Shown in pieces: positions 49,201-60,400 of a DNA stretch of 64,000 nucleotides. Location: positions 1,800,707 to 1,864,706 of the forward strand of contig CAJSYZ010000008.1 in assembly GCA_910574455.1 (NCBI GenBank), given 5' to 3'. This DNA comes from Trichaptum fuscoviolaceum (taxonomy: Eukaryota; Basidiomycota; Agaricomycetes; Hymenochaetales; Trichaptaceae). The notes beneath the pieces were generated by a model, which saw only the letters and a list, made by a program, of their open reading frames with translations, searched no databases and was not told the DNA's origin. Both the position numbers and the translations under genes were made by a program. Within the stretch, counting starts at the first letter, position 1. The number at the start of each line of letters is the position of its first letter.

Positions 49201-50008
49201 TCATTGGTCTTTTGATGCACCGATTACAAACAGAGATGTTCAGTGTATTAGAGCAGCTCGTTTCTCCTTTGCACGCTCGCATCGTAGACCTCCTAGCGAC
49301 TCCGATATCGGGTACTGACGATAAGGTCACCCACCAGGAGACGAAGAAGGGATATTTGACCTTCCTCAATTCAATCATGTCGAACAAACTTCATGGCGTC
49401 TTTCTCACTGACAGTACGTACTTCTGATTATACTGTGTGTTAGACTAAACAACTTACCGACACCGATTGTTTTATGTAGGTAACAAGGCGCAGCTTGTTC
49501 CACTGCTCGACAATGTCATTCAGATGGCGGAGGATTTATCAGAAACCACTTCACAGAAGCTAGCAATCAACTTCCTTTGCAAATGCGTGACAACTTGGGG
49601 CCAAGCAAATCCGGCGGTGAACGGCGGTGACGGAACAACGCCAGCCCTGCCTGGATTCGAGAGCTTCATCTACGAGCGTCTTTTCCCACTCGCCTTTTCA
49701 ATCCCATCGAGTCCCTCTTTTAATATTAAGGATGGTCAGACAATTGTGGTAAGTAGCATAATCAATGCTCTTAGTTATTCTGACTTATTGCTTCTTTGAA
49801 GATTGTGCAGGAGATTGCAACCTTACTGCAGACGATAACAAAAGCCCGAGGACCAGAAGCATGTGATTTCCTGGCAAATGTCTTTTTGCCCTCACAAGGG
49901 TGCCCACCCGATGCTGCAATCGACTTTGCATCCAAAATGCGTGACCTGGACTCGAAATCCTTCCGAAAATACTTCACAGAGTTCTTGCGTGCGACGAGGT
50001 CAGAATAA
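46281..50008 (+). CDS. LOS1: Exportin-T (tRNA exportin, LOS1/XPOT)
   Basis: Ten exons: 46281-46620, 46675-47106, 47160-47485, 47541-47681, 47746-47910, 47967-48144, 48201-48456, 48518-49413, 49480-49748, 49802-50008. Total 1069 aa. The importin-beta-like N-terminus has HPVQVRFYGLRVLEEYL, then KFSHTLTLFFLCTYLEQWP and FFTDFFTLI, typical of exportin-T, followed by WIDINLTVTPTTIPLLFQLI. Helical repeats continue to the end (HHPDSSVRLRVFYLFYKFIR, YLFEVVGILISLL, FMTFIGLLMHRLQ, ETKKGYLTFLNSIMSNKLHG). It carries mature tRNA out of the nucleus with RanGTP. The donor of exon 1 (GTGAGC after TCGT) was chosen because only this phase continues into YIRNKFSHT. The length equals that of fungal homologues. 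Confidence 0.93.
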
Positions 50009-50361
50009 GAGCTGTAAGCTAAGAAATTGGTTAGAAGCAGATCGAAATTGCCTGTATAACATCCTTATCGTACACCCATCTTTGCACTCACCTCACATTT
50101 CCACAATGCACTGGCATTCCATCCATTACTACCCCCTTCATATTTCATTACTGCATTTGTGTCATGCATTATTCTTGTGCAACAGTTCAGACTGAGCTAG
50201 TAGAAAACTTACTGTTTTGGAAAATAATCTCAATAACATAAATTGGGCCGCAGTGCATCATTGTATTCCTCTCATGCTTTACTTCATGAAAGATAATGGG
50301 AGGACAAAGGGAACAGTCAGAGTTAAGGTAGTCGGTAAACTCCGGGAAAGGAGCGTTAAAA

Positions 50362-50377
50362 ACGCGTCGCGACGCGT
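50362..50377. promoter_or_regulatory. 16-bp palindrome containing two MluI cell-cycle boxes
   Basis: ACGCGTCGCGACGCGT is a perfect palindrome with ACGCGT at both ends, 80 bases before the ATG at 50457. ACGCGT is the core recognised by MBF-type factors that drive G1/S genes in fungi. Function here is inferred from sequence and position. Confidence 0.5.
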
Positions 50378-50456
50378 CTCTCCTCAGGCTCTCGCCCTAA
50401 CAGCGCCGCGTCAATCGTGACATTTATCGAGACTTTCACTCCTTCCAACATTTCTA

Positions 50457-51192
50457 ATGGCTGTGAAACGCAAGTCGGACTCGGGGGTCGCGATAGGCAA
50501 CACGAAGAAGGCGAAAACCGATGTGTCGCAGCATGCATCAGCAAAGGCCATACTTGTGAGCTGCCAGGAAACCAATTCTGCTCTCGACTTCAACAACGAA
50601 TCCGAAGTGCGTAAGGCTTTCAAGGACGTCGCAAACTATGTGCAAGACCTAGAGAATGAGGTAGAGGAGTTGAAGAAAGCGCAGGCCGAACGCGGCGGTG
50701 CGAAGCCTGTAAAGTCGAAGGAACAGATCGAAGCTGAAGCTGATCTTGTTGCGGACAAGCTAGTGCGAGGAATAAAAAAGCAGATGGTTGTAAGTGATAT
50801 CAGTCGAATATATAATATTTCTCTCTGCTAACATGGTAGCTTTTTCGGCATACAGTGGAAAGCGAGCTGCAAGTCGAACACTGCTAAATTTGTATACGAC
50901 GGGCTCTGCCCCGACCCGCTTGTGTTCGGTACCATGCTCAAGCTTGGCGGGCCGCCAAAATTCAAGCAAAAGAAAATGCTGGGCTCGGAGTTGGAGGAAC
51001 TGGTCGGGCCTATAGTAGGAAGCGTGAGGTGTGTGATTTTAAATATCCACCATTGCAATAAGTTCGCTCACTATCGTCTTGTTGCATCACAGGTATGACG
51101 ATCTGTACATCTCGAAGTCAAACATAAACATACGCTACAATCCTGATACTGGTGAATTCAAGATCAGTGGGAGCTATGGCACTTTTCACTAG
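50457..51192 (+). CDS. Hypothetical small basic protein
   Basis: Three exons (50457-50789, 50856-51028, 51093-51192) give 201 aa. The N-terminus has a bipartite-like basic cluster (MAVKRKSDSG, NTKKAKTD) suited to nuclear import. A coiled-coil segment follows (YVQDLENEVEELKKAQAE, about residues 62-80). The C-terminal half looks ordered (KFVYDGLCPDPLVFGTMLKL, ELEELVGPIVGSVRYDDLYI, INIRYNPDTGEFKISG). No family is recognised. The upstream palindromic MluI boxes suggest cell-cycle-timed expression. Confidence 0.72.
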
Positions 51193-51676
51193 AAGCTCAA
51201 CACGGTCCACTCTCTAATATCTCTTCAACTATCGTATATGACGCGTATTATTATTATACATTAGCTAACAGACACACGATAGATTCTTTCAATCTCGATT
51301 GACCTTTCACTATAGCTTCGCTAATTGCTTATCCATGTATGAACATATCGAATAAAGAAAGGATGCCCGCCTCGTGATACATATATGCATATACCAAATC
51401 CGTAGAAGTGAAATTACTGTCTGGCATCCGTAAATTAAAATCGAAATAACTTCGCCAGTTTGGATCATAGTATAGGTTATCTCTTACAAACGTTGGTGGA
51501 CGGCTTTTGGGGAGACTAATAATGCAAGTAATTAAGAGAAGAGACTCGGGAAAAGCAATGGAAGAATAGCCTGATGATAGGCGTCCGTGACGTTTTCGGA
51601 CGGGAAATGGGCGCTTAACGATCCTACTGCACTGAGTACTATTCGCGGCCCCTTGCCTTTCCTCACAACATCTATC
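51193..51676. other. Intergenic, 480 bases
   Basis: AT-rich 3' flank and probable cullin promoter. A minus-strand open frame across 51329-51706 shows no protein-like features and is judged chance. No RNA gene seen. Confidence 0.45.
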
Positions 51677-54600
51677 ATGAATGCAGGTATGCAAGACCAT
51701 TGTCATTATTTTCTGCTCTAAAATACCTTCCTTCAGCTGCGCGAAGAGGGAAGGCGAAGATAGTACGTGTCGCGTTTGCCTGTTGACACTAACTGTCCAT
51801 TAACACCTATGTCTTTGTACAGAAACCACCTCGCAAAGTACGACATTATGTTCTATCTCAGCTTCAACTTACTCAAATTATATATGCAGCATGTTCCCGA
51901 CACGTCTATGTCAGAGACGTGGAGCTCTCTAAGTAAAGCTGTGCGGGAGATACACAATCACAATGCGTCAAACCTCTCATTCGAAGAGAACTACCGATTC
52001 GCGTATAATCTCGTCCTTCACAAACAGGGCGACCTCCTATACCGAGGCGTCAATGATCTTATCACCGAGAACATCAACAAACTAGCTGAGGAGAAAGTAA
52101 AGCCTTGTTTTCCTACAACTGTTAGCGGAGATCCAGCGCAGAAAGGCCAAGAGGTTGAGAGGTTTCTGAGAGCGGTGCGAGATAGTTGGGATGATCACAT
52201 CGGGAGCATGTCAAAGCTGCGCGACATTCTCAAATACATGGTGTGTTTCCTTGTCAATATAAAACTTGCATATGCTGATGGAATACGCGCAATAAGGACC
52301 GTGTGTATACCCCAAGTGCAAACGTGCCAATGATTTGGGATGCAGGAATGAAACTCTTTTTGAAAAACATGATCAAGTCCCCGATTGAAGAGCATATCAC
52401 CAGCGCGATATTGAACCAAATAGAGATAGATCGAGAAGGCTACGCAATCAACCGTTCTGCCGTCAAGAGTTGTGTGGATGTCTTATTACGTTTACGATAC
52501 GACTCGGACGGGGCTACTGTGTATCATCGCGTCGTTGAACCTATGCTGCTTAAGGAAAGCAGAACGTACTATACAGCAGAGGGTCTGAAGCTTGTAGAGA
52601 CATGTGACGCCCCAGAATTCCTGAGAAGGGTATGTGCATATCCATGTAACGTGAGCTTGAAGAATGCTGATGCATTGTAGGCAGAAGACAGATTCAGTCA
52701 AGAAGAGCGACGATCCATTCATTATCTATCTTCCGCTACTGCAGCTCCTCTTCGGCAAATACTACAAGATACGCTCCTTACGCCGCACCTCTATTCGGTC
52801 ATTTCTATGACAAACTCCGGACTGGATAATATGCTCGACCTCGACAGATTTGATGACCTTGCAAGGTTATACCGGTTGTCTGTCATGATTCCCACTGGCC
52901 TTGCTTCCCTCAAACGTGCTTTGAAGGACTCTGTCCTCCGCAGAGGAGCAGAGCTTAATCAGACTGTTGATGACGATAGACCAGCAGGATCTGCTGAAGC
53001 TGGTGAAAATGAACCATCAAGTGGTAAGGGAAAGGCAAAAGCTATTACTCCCACTCTTGCCGATGCAGCTGCGAAATGGGTCGAGGATGTCTTAGGACTG
53101 AAGGACAAGTTCGATCAAATATGGAGACAATGCTACAGTAGCGACCATGAAATTGAGACATCAGTAAATGAGGTTAGCTTTGCAACTATGTGTATCAAAT
53201 CGTACTTCCCCCTGACGAGACTACAGGCTTTTGAAACGTTCATTAACCGAAATAATCGATCGCCAGAATATATATCGCTATTTATTGACGAAAATCTGAA
53301 AAAAGGCCTTAAGGGGGTTAGTGGTCACTCTTATGGGGACCATTAACTTTTCTAATGTTGGTATCCTTCCCACAGAAAACAGATCAAGAAGTCGATCTCG
53401 TTCTTGACAAAACCATCACGGTCTTTCGGTACATCACGGACAAGGATGTCTTCGAGCGATACTATAAAACTCATCTTGCGAAGCGCTTGCTCAATAACCG
53501 CTCGGTATCAGACGATGCCGAGCGAGGTATGTTGTCCAAGCTCAAAATCGAAATGGGCTTCCATTTCACACAGAAACTGGAGGGCATGTTCAATGACATC
53601 AAGGTATCATCAGATCACATGGAAGGGTACCGGAGACACCTTGCCAAAACTTCAGTGAGTGCTTCCATGTAGATTGCAGTTGGTGTACCTTGTTTGACAG
53701 TCGTCGATAGGCTCCGGAGATTGAGATGGCAGTGACAATCATGACATCAAACAACTGGCCTAGCAATCTTACGCAGAAACCTCCAACCTGTAACTTGCCA
53801 GAAGTGATGCTTAAAGCATGTCAATCTTTTGAGAGATACTACCTATCGCGGCACAGCGGCAGAAGACTTACTTGGCAGTTGGCGTTGGGCAACGCGGATG
53901 TGAAAGTGGCTTTCAAAAACCGGAAGCATGACTTGAATGTGTCGACGTTTGCGTTGATAATCCTACTGCTCTTCGAGGAATTGGGAGACGGGGAAGTTCT
54001 ATCGTATGAGGTGATGTCTCTTGGTTCTTTCCTTCCTTCTTTCGTATGAAATCTGATAAGTAGAAACTTGAAGGAAATTAAAAGCGCAACTACATTGCCA
54101 GAGACAGATCTGAAGCGACATCTTCAGTCACTAGCATGTGCGAAGTTCAAAGTGCTGAAGAAGCATCCTCCGTCGCGGGACGTAAATGACAGCGACACCT
54201 TCTCATTCAACTCGGATTTCACGGCCTCGATGCAGCGGATCAAGATCAGTACCATCGCTGGCTCATCCAAGGTCGAGAATGCAGAAGAGCGAAAAGAAAC
54301 ACGTGATCGGATCGAAGAAGAGAGGAAGCATCAAATCGATGTACGTTGCTTGTCGTTTGGATCTAAAGATTGTATACTGATTTATGTTTCTGCTGCGGTT
54401 CACCGTCGGAAACGACAGGCATGTATCGTGAGGGTAATGAAGGACAGGAAGCACATGTCGCACAATGATCTGATTAACGAGGTGACAAGACAGCTGGCAA
54501 GTCGGTTCCATCCTCAACCATTGAGTATCAAGAAGCGCATAGAGAATCTTATTGAGGTTGGTCTTCAGTTCTGTTCGCTGGCGACTGTGCTTAATCAATC

Positions 54601-54714
54601 AACAGCGAGAGTATCTGGAAAGATGTGATGATAGGAAGTCCTATAACTATCTGGTCAGTATCTTCGCATCAAAGAGTTGGTGCTCTTTCTAATCACTATT
54701 TTTCTCAGGCATAA
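51677..54714 (+). CDS. CUL3: Cullin-3-type ubiquitin-ligase scaffold
   Basis: Thirteen exons: 51677-51686, 51737-51762, 51823-51837, 51890-52240, 52297-52629, 52681-53172, 53227-53316, 53376-53654, 53711-54010, 54074-54340, 54419-54556, 54606-54653, 54709-54714. Total 784 aa. The CUL3-type N-terminus reads SETWSSLSKAVREIHNHNAS, NYRFAYNLVLHKQGDLLY. Cullin repeats follow, then the core EVDLVLDKTITVFRYITDKD, FERYYKTHLAKRLL, DAERGMLSKLKIEMGFHFT and SYEEIKSATTLPETDLKRHL. The C-terminal winged helix has VRVMKDRKHMSHNDLI, in which Lys at about 729 is the expected NEDD8 site, and REYLERCDDRKSYNYLA at the end. The first three coding exons are 10, 26 and 15 nt and the last is 6 nt (GCATAA). CUL3 joins BTB adaptors to Rbx1. 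A disordered insert (about residues 345-375) lies between cullin repeats. Confidence 0.93.
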
Positions 54715-55317
54715 ATCGTTTGCATCATTGCTATCTGTTGTATTGTTAGACAATCAAGTGTACCATGACATATTCCTCTTCGTTTGTCTCCATTAAAGAG
54801 CGTTTTCAAGACCTATTAAGCAACAGGAGCGTCTACTGCGGAAGCTGAGTGCCACAATATCGTCGCATATCATTGTTGAATATCACGTACCACCAGATCG
54901 CCTTTCATATAAGCAGATGTAAGTGCCTCCCTTTTTTTCCCCTTCGCACACTTCGCAAGCTAATTTATCATCAGTCGGCGGGCTCTTGGTGACTCTATAC
55001 ATTACTGTCACGGTGGAGCTTGAGCGGATATAGCAAGCTGTAGCAAATACTACTTCAAGGATCTTCCGTTATCTGTCTTTAGTAGAGAGGCACGCCCAGG
55101 AGAGAGTCAACGATAAACGAATATTACCACCATATTCGAACGAATGCAAATGTACCTTTCATAGTCCTCTTGGTCCTCTGACAACGGTGGCAGATATGCA
55201 AAACTTTGCCATAATGCGGATGTAATTCAGTCCAGCGAAGCTCGAAATGAACATGTACGTACTTGCTTCCGATCTCTGAATCTACTCCCTCTGAAATATC
55301 TCAGCTGAATATCTATA
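54715..55317. other. Intergenic, 3' of cullin-3
   Basis: About 600 bases between the cullin-3 stop and the end of a minus-strand reading frame. Nothing recognisable was found; it contains pyrimidine tracts near 54929-54945. Confidence 0.45.
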
Positions 55318-56034
55318 TCACGAAGCAAGTCCGTGTTCTTCCCGGCTACTCCAATCGTAGCTATTGTATTCACCTTCCTCTGAGTCTGTCCTGCATCGGA
55401 TAATCTTCAGGCTGGCAGTATCCGGGCCAACGTACACGAACTTTCTTGCCTGGTGTACCACATTTTCTCCCTCGGCTTCAGCAGAGCTAACGGCGACGTT
55501 TTTCCGACCACAACCGAAATCTGTTCGCCTCATCTTCAAGTTCTGCCTCGGGGATCTCAGGTACTTGGAGTGCTTGCCGAGAGATGCGATAAGCTTCTCT
55601 GCGCGCTTCTCTGCCTTTCCCCACCCAACCACCTGGCGAAAAGCTTGTAGCCTCAAATCTATACTTTCTTGGATTAGGCTTCAAACCGCATCCACGTTCC
55701 GATTGATAAGGCGTGTGTACCGCCTTTCCCGAGAGCGCATATTCTTCGGGTGTAAGCGCTCTCTGGGCTTCTCGAGCAAGCTACCGCGAGCGTTTAGGGG
55801 TTGCTCTGCTTGGGTACGCGGATTACATCTGACGATGATTAGTCGATAAGTCGATCACGATGCACACGCTTCTTCGAAGGTTCCTCGTGTTATTCGCTTA
55901 GTAGGCACTACCCAGCTAGCTAAGGTACTTCTATCTCGCTGCTCATCCCTCCTGAGGACCCTGTTCAACCGTCCACCCGTTCGTATCAGGTCGAGTATAC
56001 CTTCTCCCTCTAATGCAACTTCATCCACTTCCAT
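55318..56034 (-). pseudogene. Disrupted reading frame, unknown protein
   Basis: From an ATG at 56034 one minus-strand frame reads MEVDEVALEGEGILDLIRTG and continues to 55868. A 39-base GT..AG stretch (55867-55829) with a CTAAT word removes a stop. The same frame resumes with QAEQPLNARGSLLEKPRERL and RERRYTRLINRNVDAV. An in-frame TGA (55683-55681) follows. The frame then continues for another 120 codons (WGKAEKRAEKLIASLGKHSK, QARKFVYVGPDTASLKI), ending at 55318. All pieces share one phase, which suggests a once-continuous gene of ~225 codons broken by a stop. Alternatively, very short introns are used. No family is recognised. Confidence 0.45.
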
Positions 56035-57407
56035 TCTCCAGCAGCGTGGGTCGGTAAGAGCCACAGTATTCATTTGCATTTGGGTTTCCCGTGCTCATCC
56101 CAAAGAATTATAAACATCTCGTAGCAAATGTATGCTGCGTGATCTATGTAAGGGGTTGGATTCTCAATTCCATTGCACAATATTTGGAGCTACTTTCTTA
56201 TTTCAGAATCACAGGAACCAATAGGGCTTGCCGTCAGCAGTTCAATGAGACCGAGTTTCTCATCTTACGATATCACGCAGTACACCTAGCTTTCTCCTAA
56301 TATGCATTAGATATATCTATATATAATATGTTCTTGATCTGGGGTAAGTGTGACTTTTTAGGATTGACCTTGACAACACCATCATTTCATTCGTCGCAAT
56401 GTGCGAAGAGATCGCTCTCCAAAGTAGTAAGCCGCTAACAAGGGGCAAAGTTTCTAAGAAGAAAAGATTTGAAGAAGTTGAGACATGAGCTCTAATTACA
56501 AGCGTTAGTGTGTTCCCGTTTCCCCCGTTCTGTTCTCACTCTGAATTTGAACAAGTCATATGTTTACTTCTTTGATTTGGCTGCATAGCCGAGGAAATGA
56601 GTTGGTTGAAAGATTAAACAGAGTTCATTAGCTTCGATACAACGAAAGAAATGCAATTACCGCCCTTCAGTATCCATAAATTACACTGAACGCTTATCTA
56701 GAAGCCTCCATGGTGTTCGATTCAAGCAAATTTAAGAAAACCTCGAGGAGTTCTGTCTGCATGCAAAGCGTCGGGAATTTCCGAGATGTATATTATTAAA
56801 ACTCAGCAGCTCCATCAGGGAAACTACTTTCTGCTGAAAGTGACTTAAGCGTTACTTAAACGTCCTGAGTGACTTGAAGTCTGAATAAGGCAAACCGCAC
56901 TTATTCATGCATGTCCTCCCATTATTCAGGACCAGTTGGCTGAAATAAGGGCGAGTTGGCTGAATCAGTGCTCTAAGTGTTTCAGGCAATCTGTACCCCA
57001 GTGCTCCAGTGCTTCAGTGCTTCATCCTTTAATTACAGCAGGAGACAAGTGTTGTAAGACAAACTGCAGTGCTCAAGAGTTCAAGTGCATAAGAACGATC
57101 CAAGTATTTCATTGCATCAGAAGTAATATAAGACAACGGTAAGTAGCTATCAGTGCCTCAGCGTTCAAGTACATCAGTCATTTACACAAGACTAAGCATA
57201 GCAGTCACTATCATGGAACCCGCCACGACACGATTCTGAACCACTGCCACGGGCAGTGGCAGGCCCATTTCGCTACCGTGCCTTCAATTCTGCATGTTCT
57301 TTGGCGTGCCAGTAGAAACGAAGGCTGCTCTGCGAGTCGATGGTAATAAGTTATTGAGCGCACGGACAGAGACGAAACGAAGAGGCTCACCAGTGAACGA
57401 TTTGCCC
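56035..57407. other. Gene-poor, AT-rich intergenic region
   Basis: About 1.37 kb with no protein-like frame on either strand. Contains short word repetitions such as CAGTGCTCCAGTGCTTCAGT near 56998 and frequent CTTGAAGT/TTCAAGT words. No RNA gene or transposon end was identified. Confidence 0.5.
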
Positions 57408-60400
57408 TTAGAAGTCTACGCAGTCCGTGGCCGAATCCCATTTTGAAGCGTCGTCCTCCTCATTATCGCCATCTCCGCCTGGATCCTTCTCCGCGCCCTC
57501 GTCCGCGCCCTCGTCCTCGTCCTCGTCCGCGCCCGCGCCCTCGTCCGCGCCCTCGTCCTCGTCCGCGCCCTCGTCCTCGTCCGCGCCCTCGTCCTCGTCC
57601 GCGCCCTCGTCCTCGTCCGCGCCCTCGTCCTCGCCCTCGCCCTCAATCTTGTCAGCGCCCTCGTACCCGCTCTCACTCAGGTCGTCATCTCCTTTAGCAT
57701 CGGCATCCTCGTCCTCTGCATCACCTTCAACATCGCTTCTATGCTCAGCTCCTTCACGCTCGTCGCCCTTATCATCGCTCCCGTCTTCCCAATTACCAGC
57801 GCCTTCGTCATACGCTTTCTCGCAGGTCGAATCTGCATCTACGATGTCAAAGTACAAGGAAAAGTCCCTGCCAGTGATACCCGATCCAACAAGTTCGGTG
57901 TTCTTTCTCGTATCGATATCTGTACTGGCATCGTAAGCTAGGAGGCGGGATCGAACCTTTTCCCAGTTTGATTCAGTGAAGAAAGAGGGATTCGACAACA
58001 AGTTAACATAGTCGTCCGTATGAGGCTGCCACAGAGCGCTAGTGAAATACCACTCAGCGCCGCCAAGTTCTTCTTTGATATTTTGCAACCGAGCCACCTG
58101 TTTATCAATGGCAACCTTGACCTATCCATGAGAAGATCAGCGAATAAGGACAATATAAGTACTGAAAAAAATAGATACCGCTGTTGCCGCAAGGGCGAGG
58201 GCACCGATAGGCTTTCCTATGGTGTTTCTGTCCAGTATTTTATGCCGACCCATGGCCAATACAATGTGTACGGACAACACTGAGACCACAAGGTCAGAGC
58301 AGAACAGTCCTTGCTTCTGTACATTTAGGGTCAATACATGGACACAAAATGCGACAATAAATACTCTTTTACTTACCCTCTCCATACTATACCAGCTTTC
58401 CCATAGAAACGGTTCGGCTTTCTTCTTATCAACTAGCGTCTGCAACGTCTTCACAATTGCTTCGTTTTGCATTGACTTTGATTGTTCGCTGCTGATAAAA
58501 CTCGCAACTGAATGCTCAGCTTTCTCAAACAGTTTCTTGCGCCAGCTATCAGAGCATCTCTGGGCCGCCTGAAATACAAGGATTGCATCTCAATCTGGTA
58601 AAGGTAACTTGAAGATAACTAAGAATGACTCAACTAGAGAACAGATGTCGGCGAACTGTGTTTCGTAACTTAGTTCCACAGAATCAAACACTTTCCCCCA
58701 CAGTGTGCTGATGAACTCATTGTCCGGGTTTTGCCATGGCGTGATGGACTTTCCCACTGCGCGAAATAGTGAAGGTAATAAAATATGAGTCCAACCGGCC
58801 TGAGTACCGGGAGGGAGACACTGGTTCGTCGCCCTTTTTCTGCCTGGCACGCGAGATCCTTCCTTTCCTTCATTTCGGCCCTTGTCCTCCAGCCCCACTG
58901 ATGTCTGCATATAAGTGAATCAGCAAAAATATGTCATAGAAATGAATTTGATTCGACACACTGAGCTAGTAGTCCGAGAGACTTTGCGATGACCAGGATA
59001 AGCCCCAGTCACTAACACTTCGGGTCCGGGAGTGCAGGATACTCTCGTCATTGCAAGCGACTGTGTTCGGGGTGCTAACGGCATCTTTCGACCACCGGTC
59101 TAATAAGAATAGTGAGTGAATGCTCATATTCAGAGTGTATCAATCGACCCACACTTGCTTCATTATCAGCCACCAGCGACTGCCTCTTGCGATGTGAGGT
59201 AGCGGATCCAATCTCAGACTGCAACACGTCAGAAAGCTGTTATCCATGGCAAGTGAGCAGCTCGAAAGGAAGCAATTACCGTCGTGTCGGCCACAGGCCG
59301 ATAAGGAGTGTCAGAGGGTTTCCTCTTCTTACTCAAATCCTTTTCGCCCGGTCAGAAACGAACTTAAAATGCCGGCTACCAAAGAATTGACACTTACTGT
59401 GGCACCGACCTGTGTGTCCATGCCAGTCAACAATGACTTCTTGACCTTGACACTCTTACTAGCCTATTGAGATGGTGTAAAGTAAGTAAACATAAACATG
59501 AAGGAATCCATTACACGTGAAGGTGGAAGAATTACCACATCAACCTGGGAGTCGATGTCCGGTGGCGACTTTCTCTTTCTGTTTTTTGTGACTATGATGT
59601 CCTATTTATAGGCACAAATTAGTGATCAACCCGATGTGAGGAAGGGAACGAACAGTTGCTACAGCGGAAGTGAGCCTACGGTGCATCGACGCCCACACAT
59701 ACCTGTATACGGGGTTCCAAGGCTAGTGAATGCACCTTACAACCATAAATCAGGGGGAAACGAGAGAAACTGGATTAAATGGGACTTACCGGTGCGCTGA
59801 GCTGCGAATTGGCAGTTCTCTTGTTTGCATCCTGTCCAAAGATCAATTCAGCAAGCAATGAAGGAAGGATGTAGCATGAGGATCACTGTGCTTCACTGTC
59901 TGGCACTCACCTGTCCACCTGGTTTTGTCTCGTTGTTCTTATCCTCAAGTACGGAAAGGGATTGGTTAGTAGATTGGAAAAGGTAGGAATGATATGACGT
60001 CGCTTACCGTTGAAACCTGCGACCCGGAGAGAGTGTCGCGCAGCAACTTCCTTTTCTTTGAGTTCAAGTTGCTGCTACCTCCATCCTGTTCATTACACGA
60101 CAGTTGGCAGAAAAATAATAACGAAGGGATATGATCAAACGGTCATGGGGTAACTGACGTGAATCGAACAGTAATAAGTCACACTCACACTAGCTTGAGC
60201 CGGCCTTGTCAGCCTCCTCGGATCGCTTTCGCCCTACAAGCAAGGTATTCAGACTGCATCTGCCATTCTAATGTTCCGTCAACTCACAATATTTGTGTCC
60301 GAATCGACAAAATGTGCTGTCTGTTGCACGCTGATTGAGCTATTCTTTACACCATGATAGCTTGCGAGGGTTATTGTTTCTCCTTCATCCTCCCAAGGAC

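Noticed and set aside
57427..57936. Plus-strand Ser/Ala/Pro frame and Arg-Pro frame
   Set aside because: Both are shadows of the 18-bp GADEDE repeat array read on the other strand or frame; repeat composition alone keeps them open.
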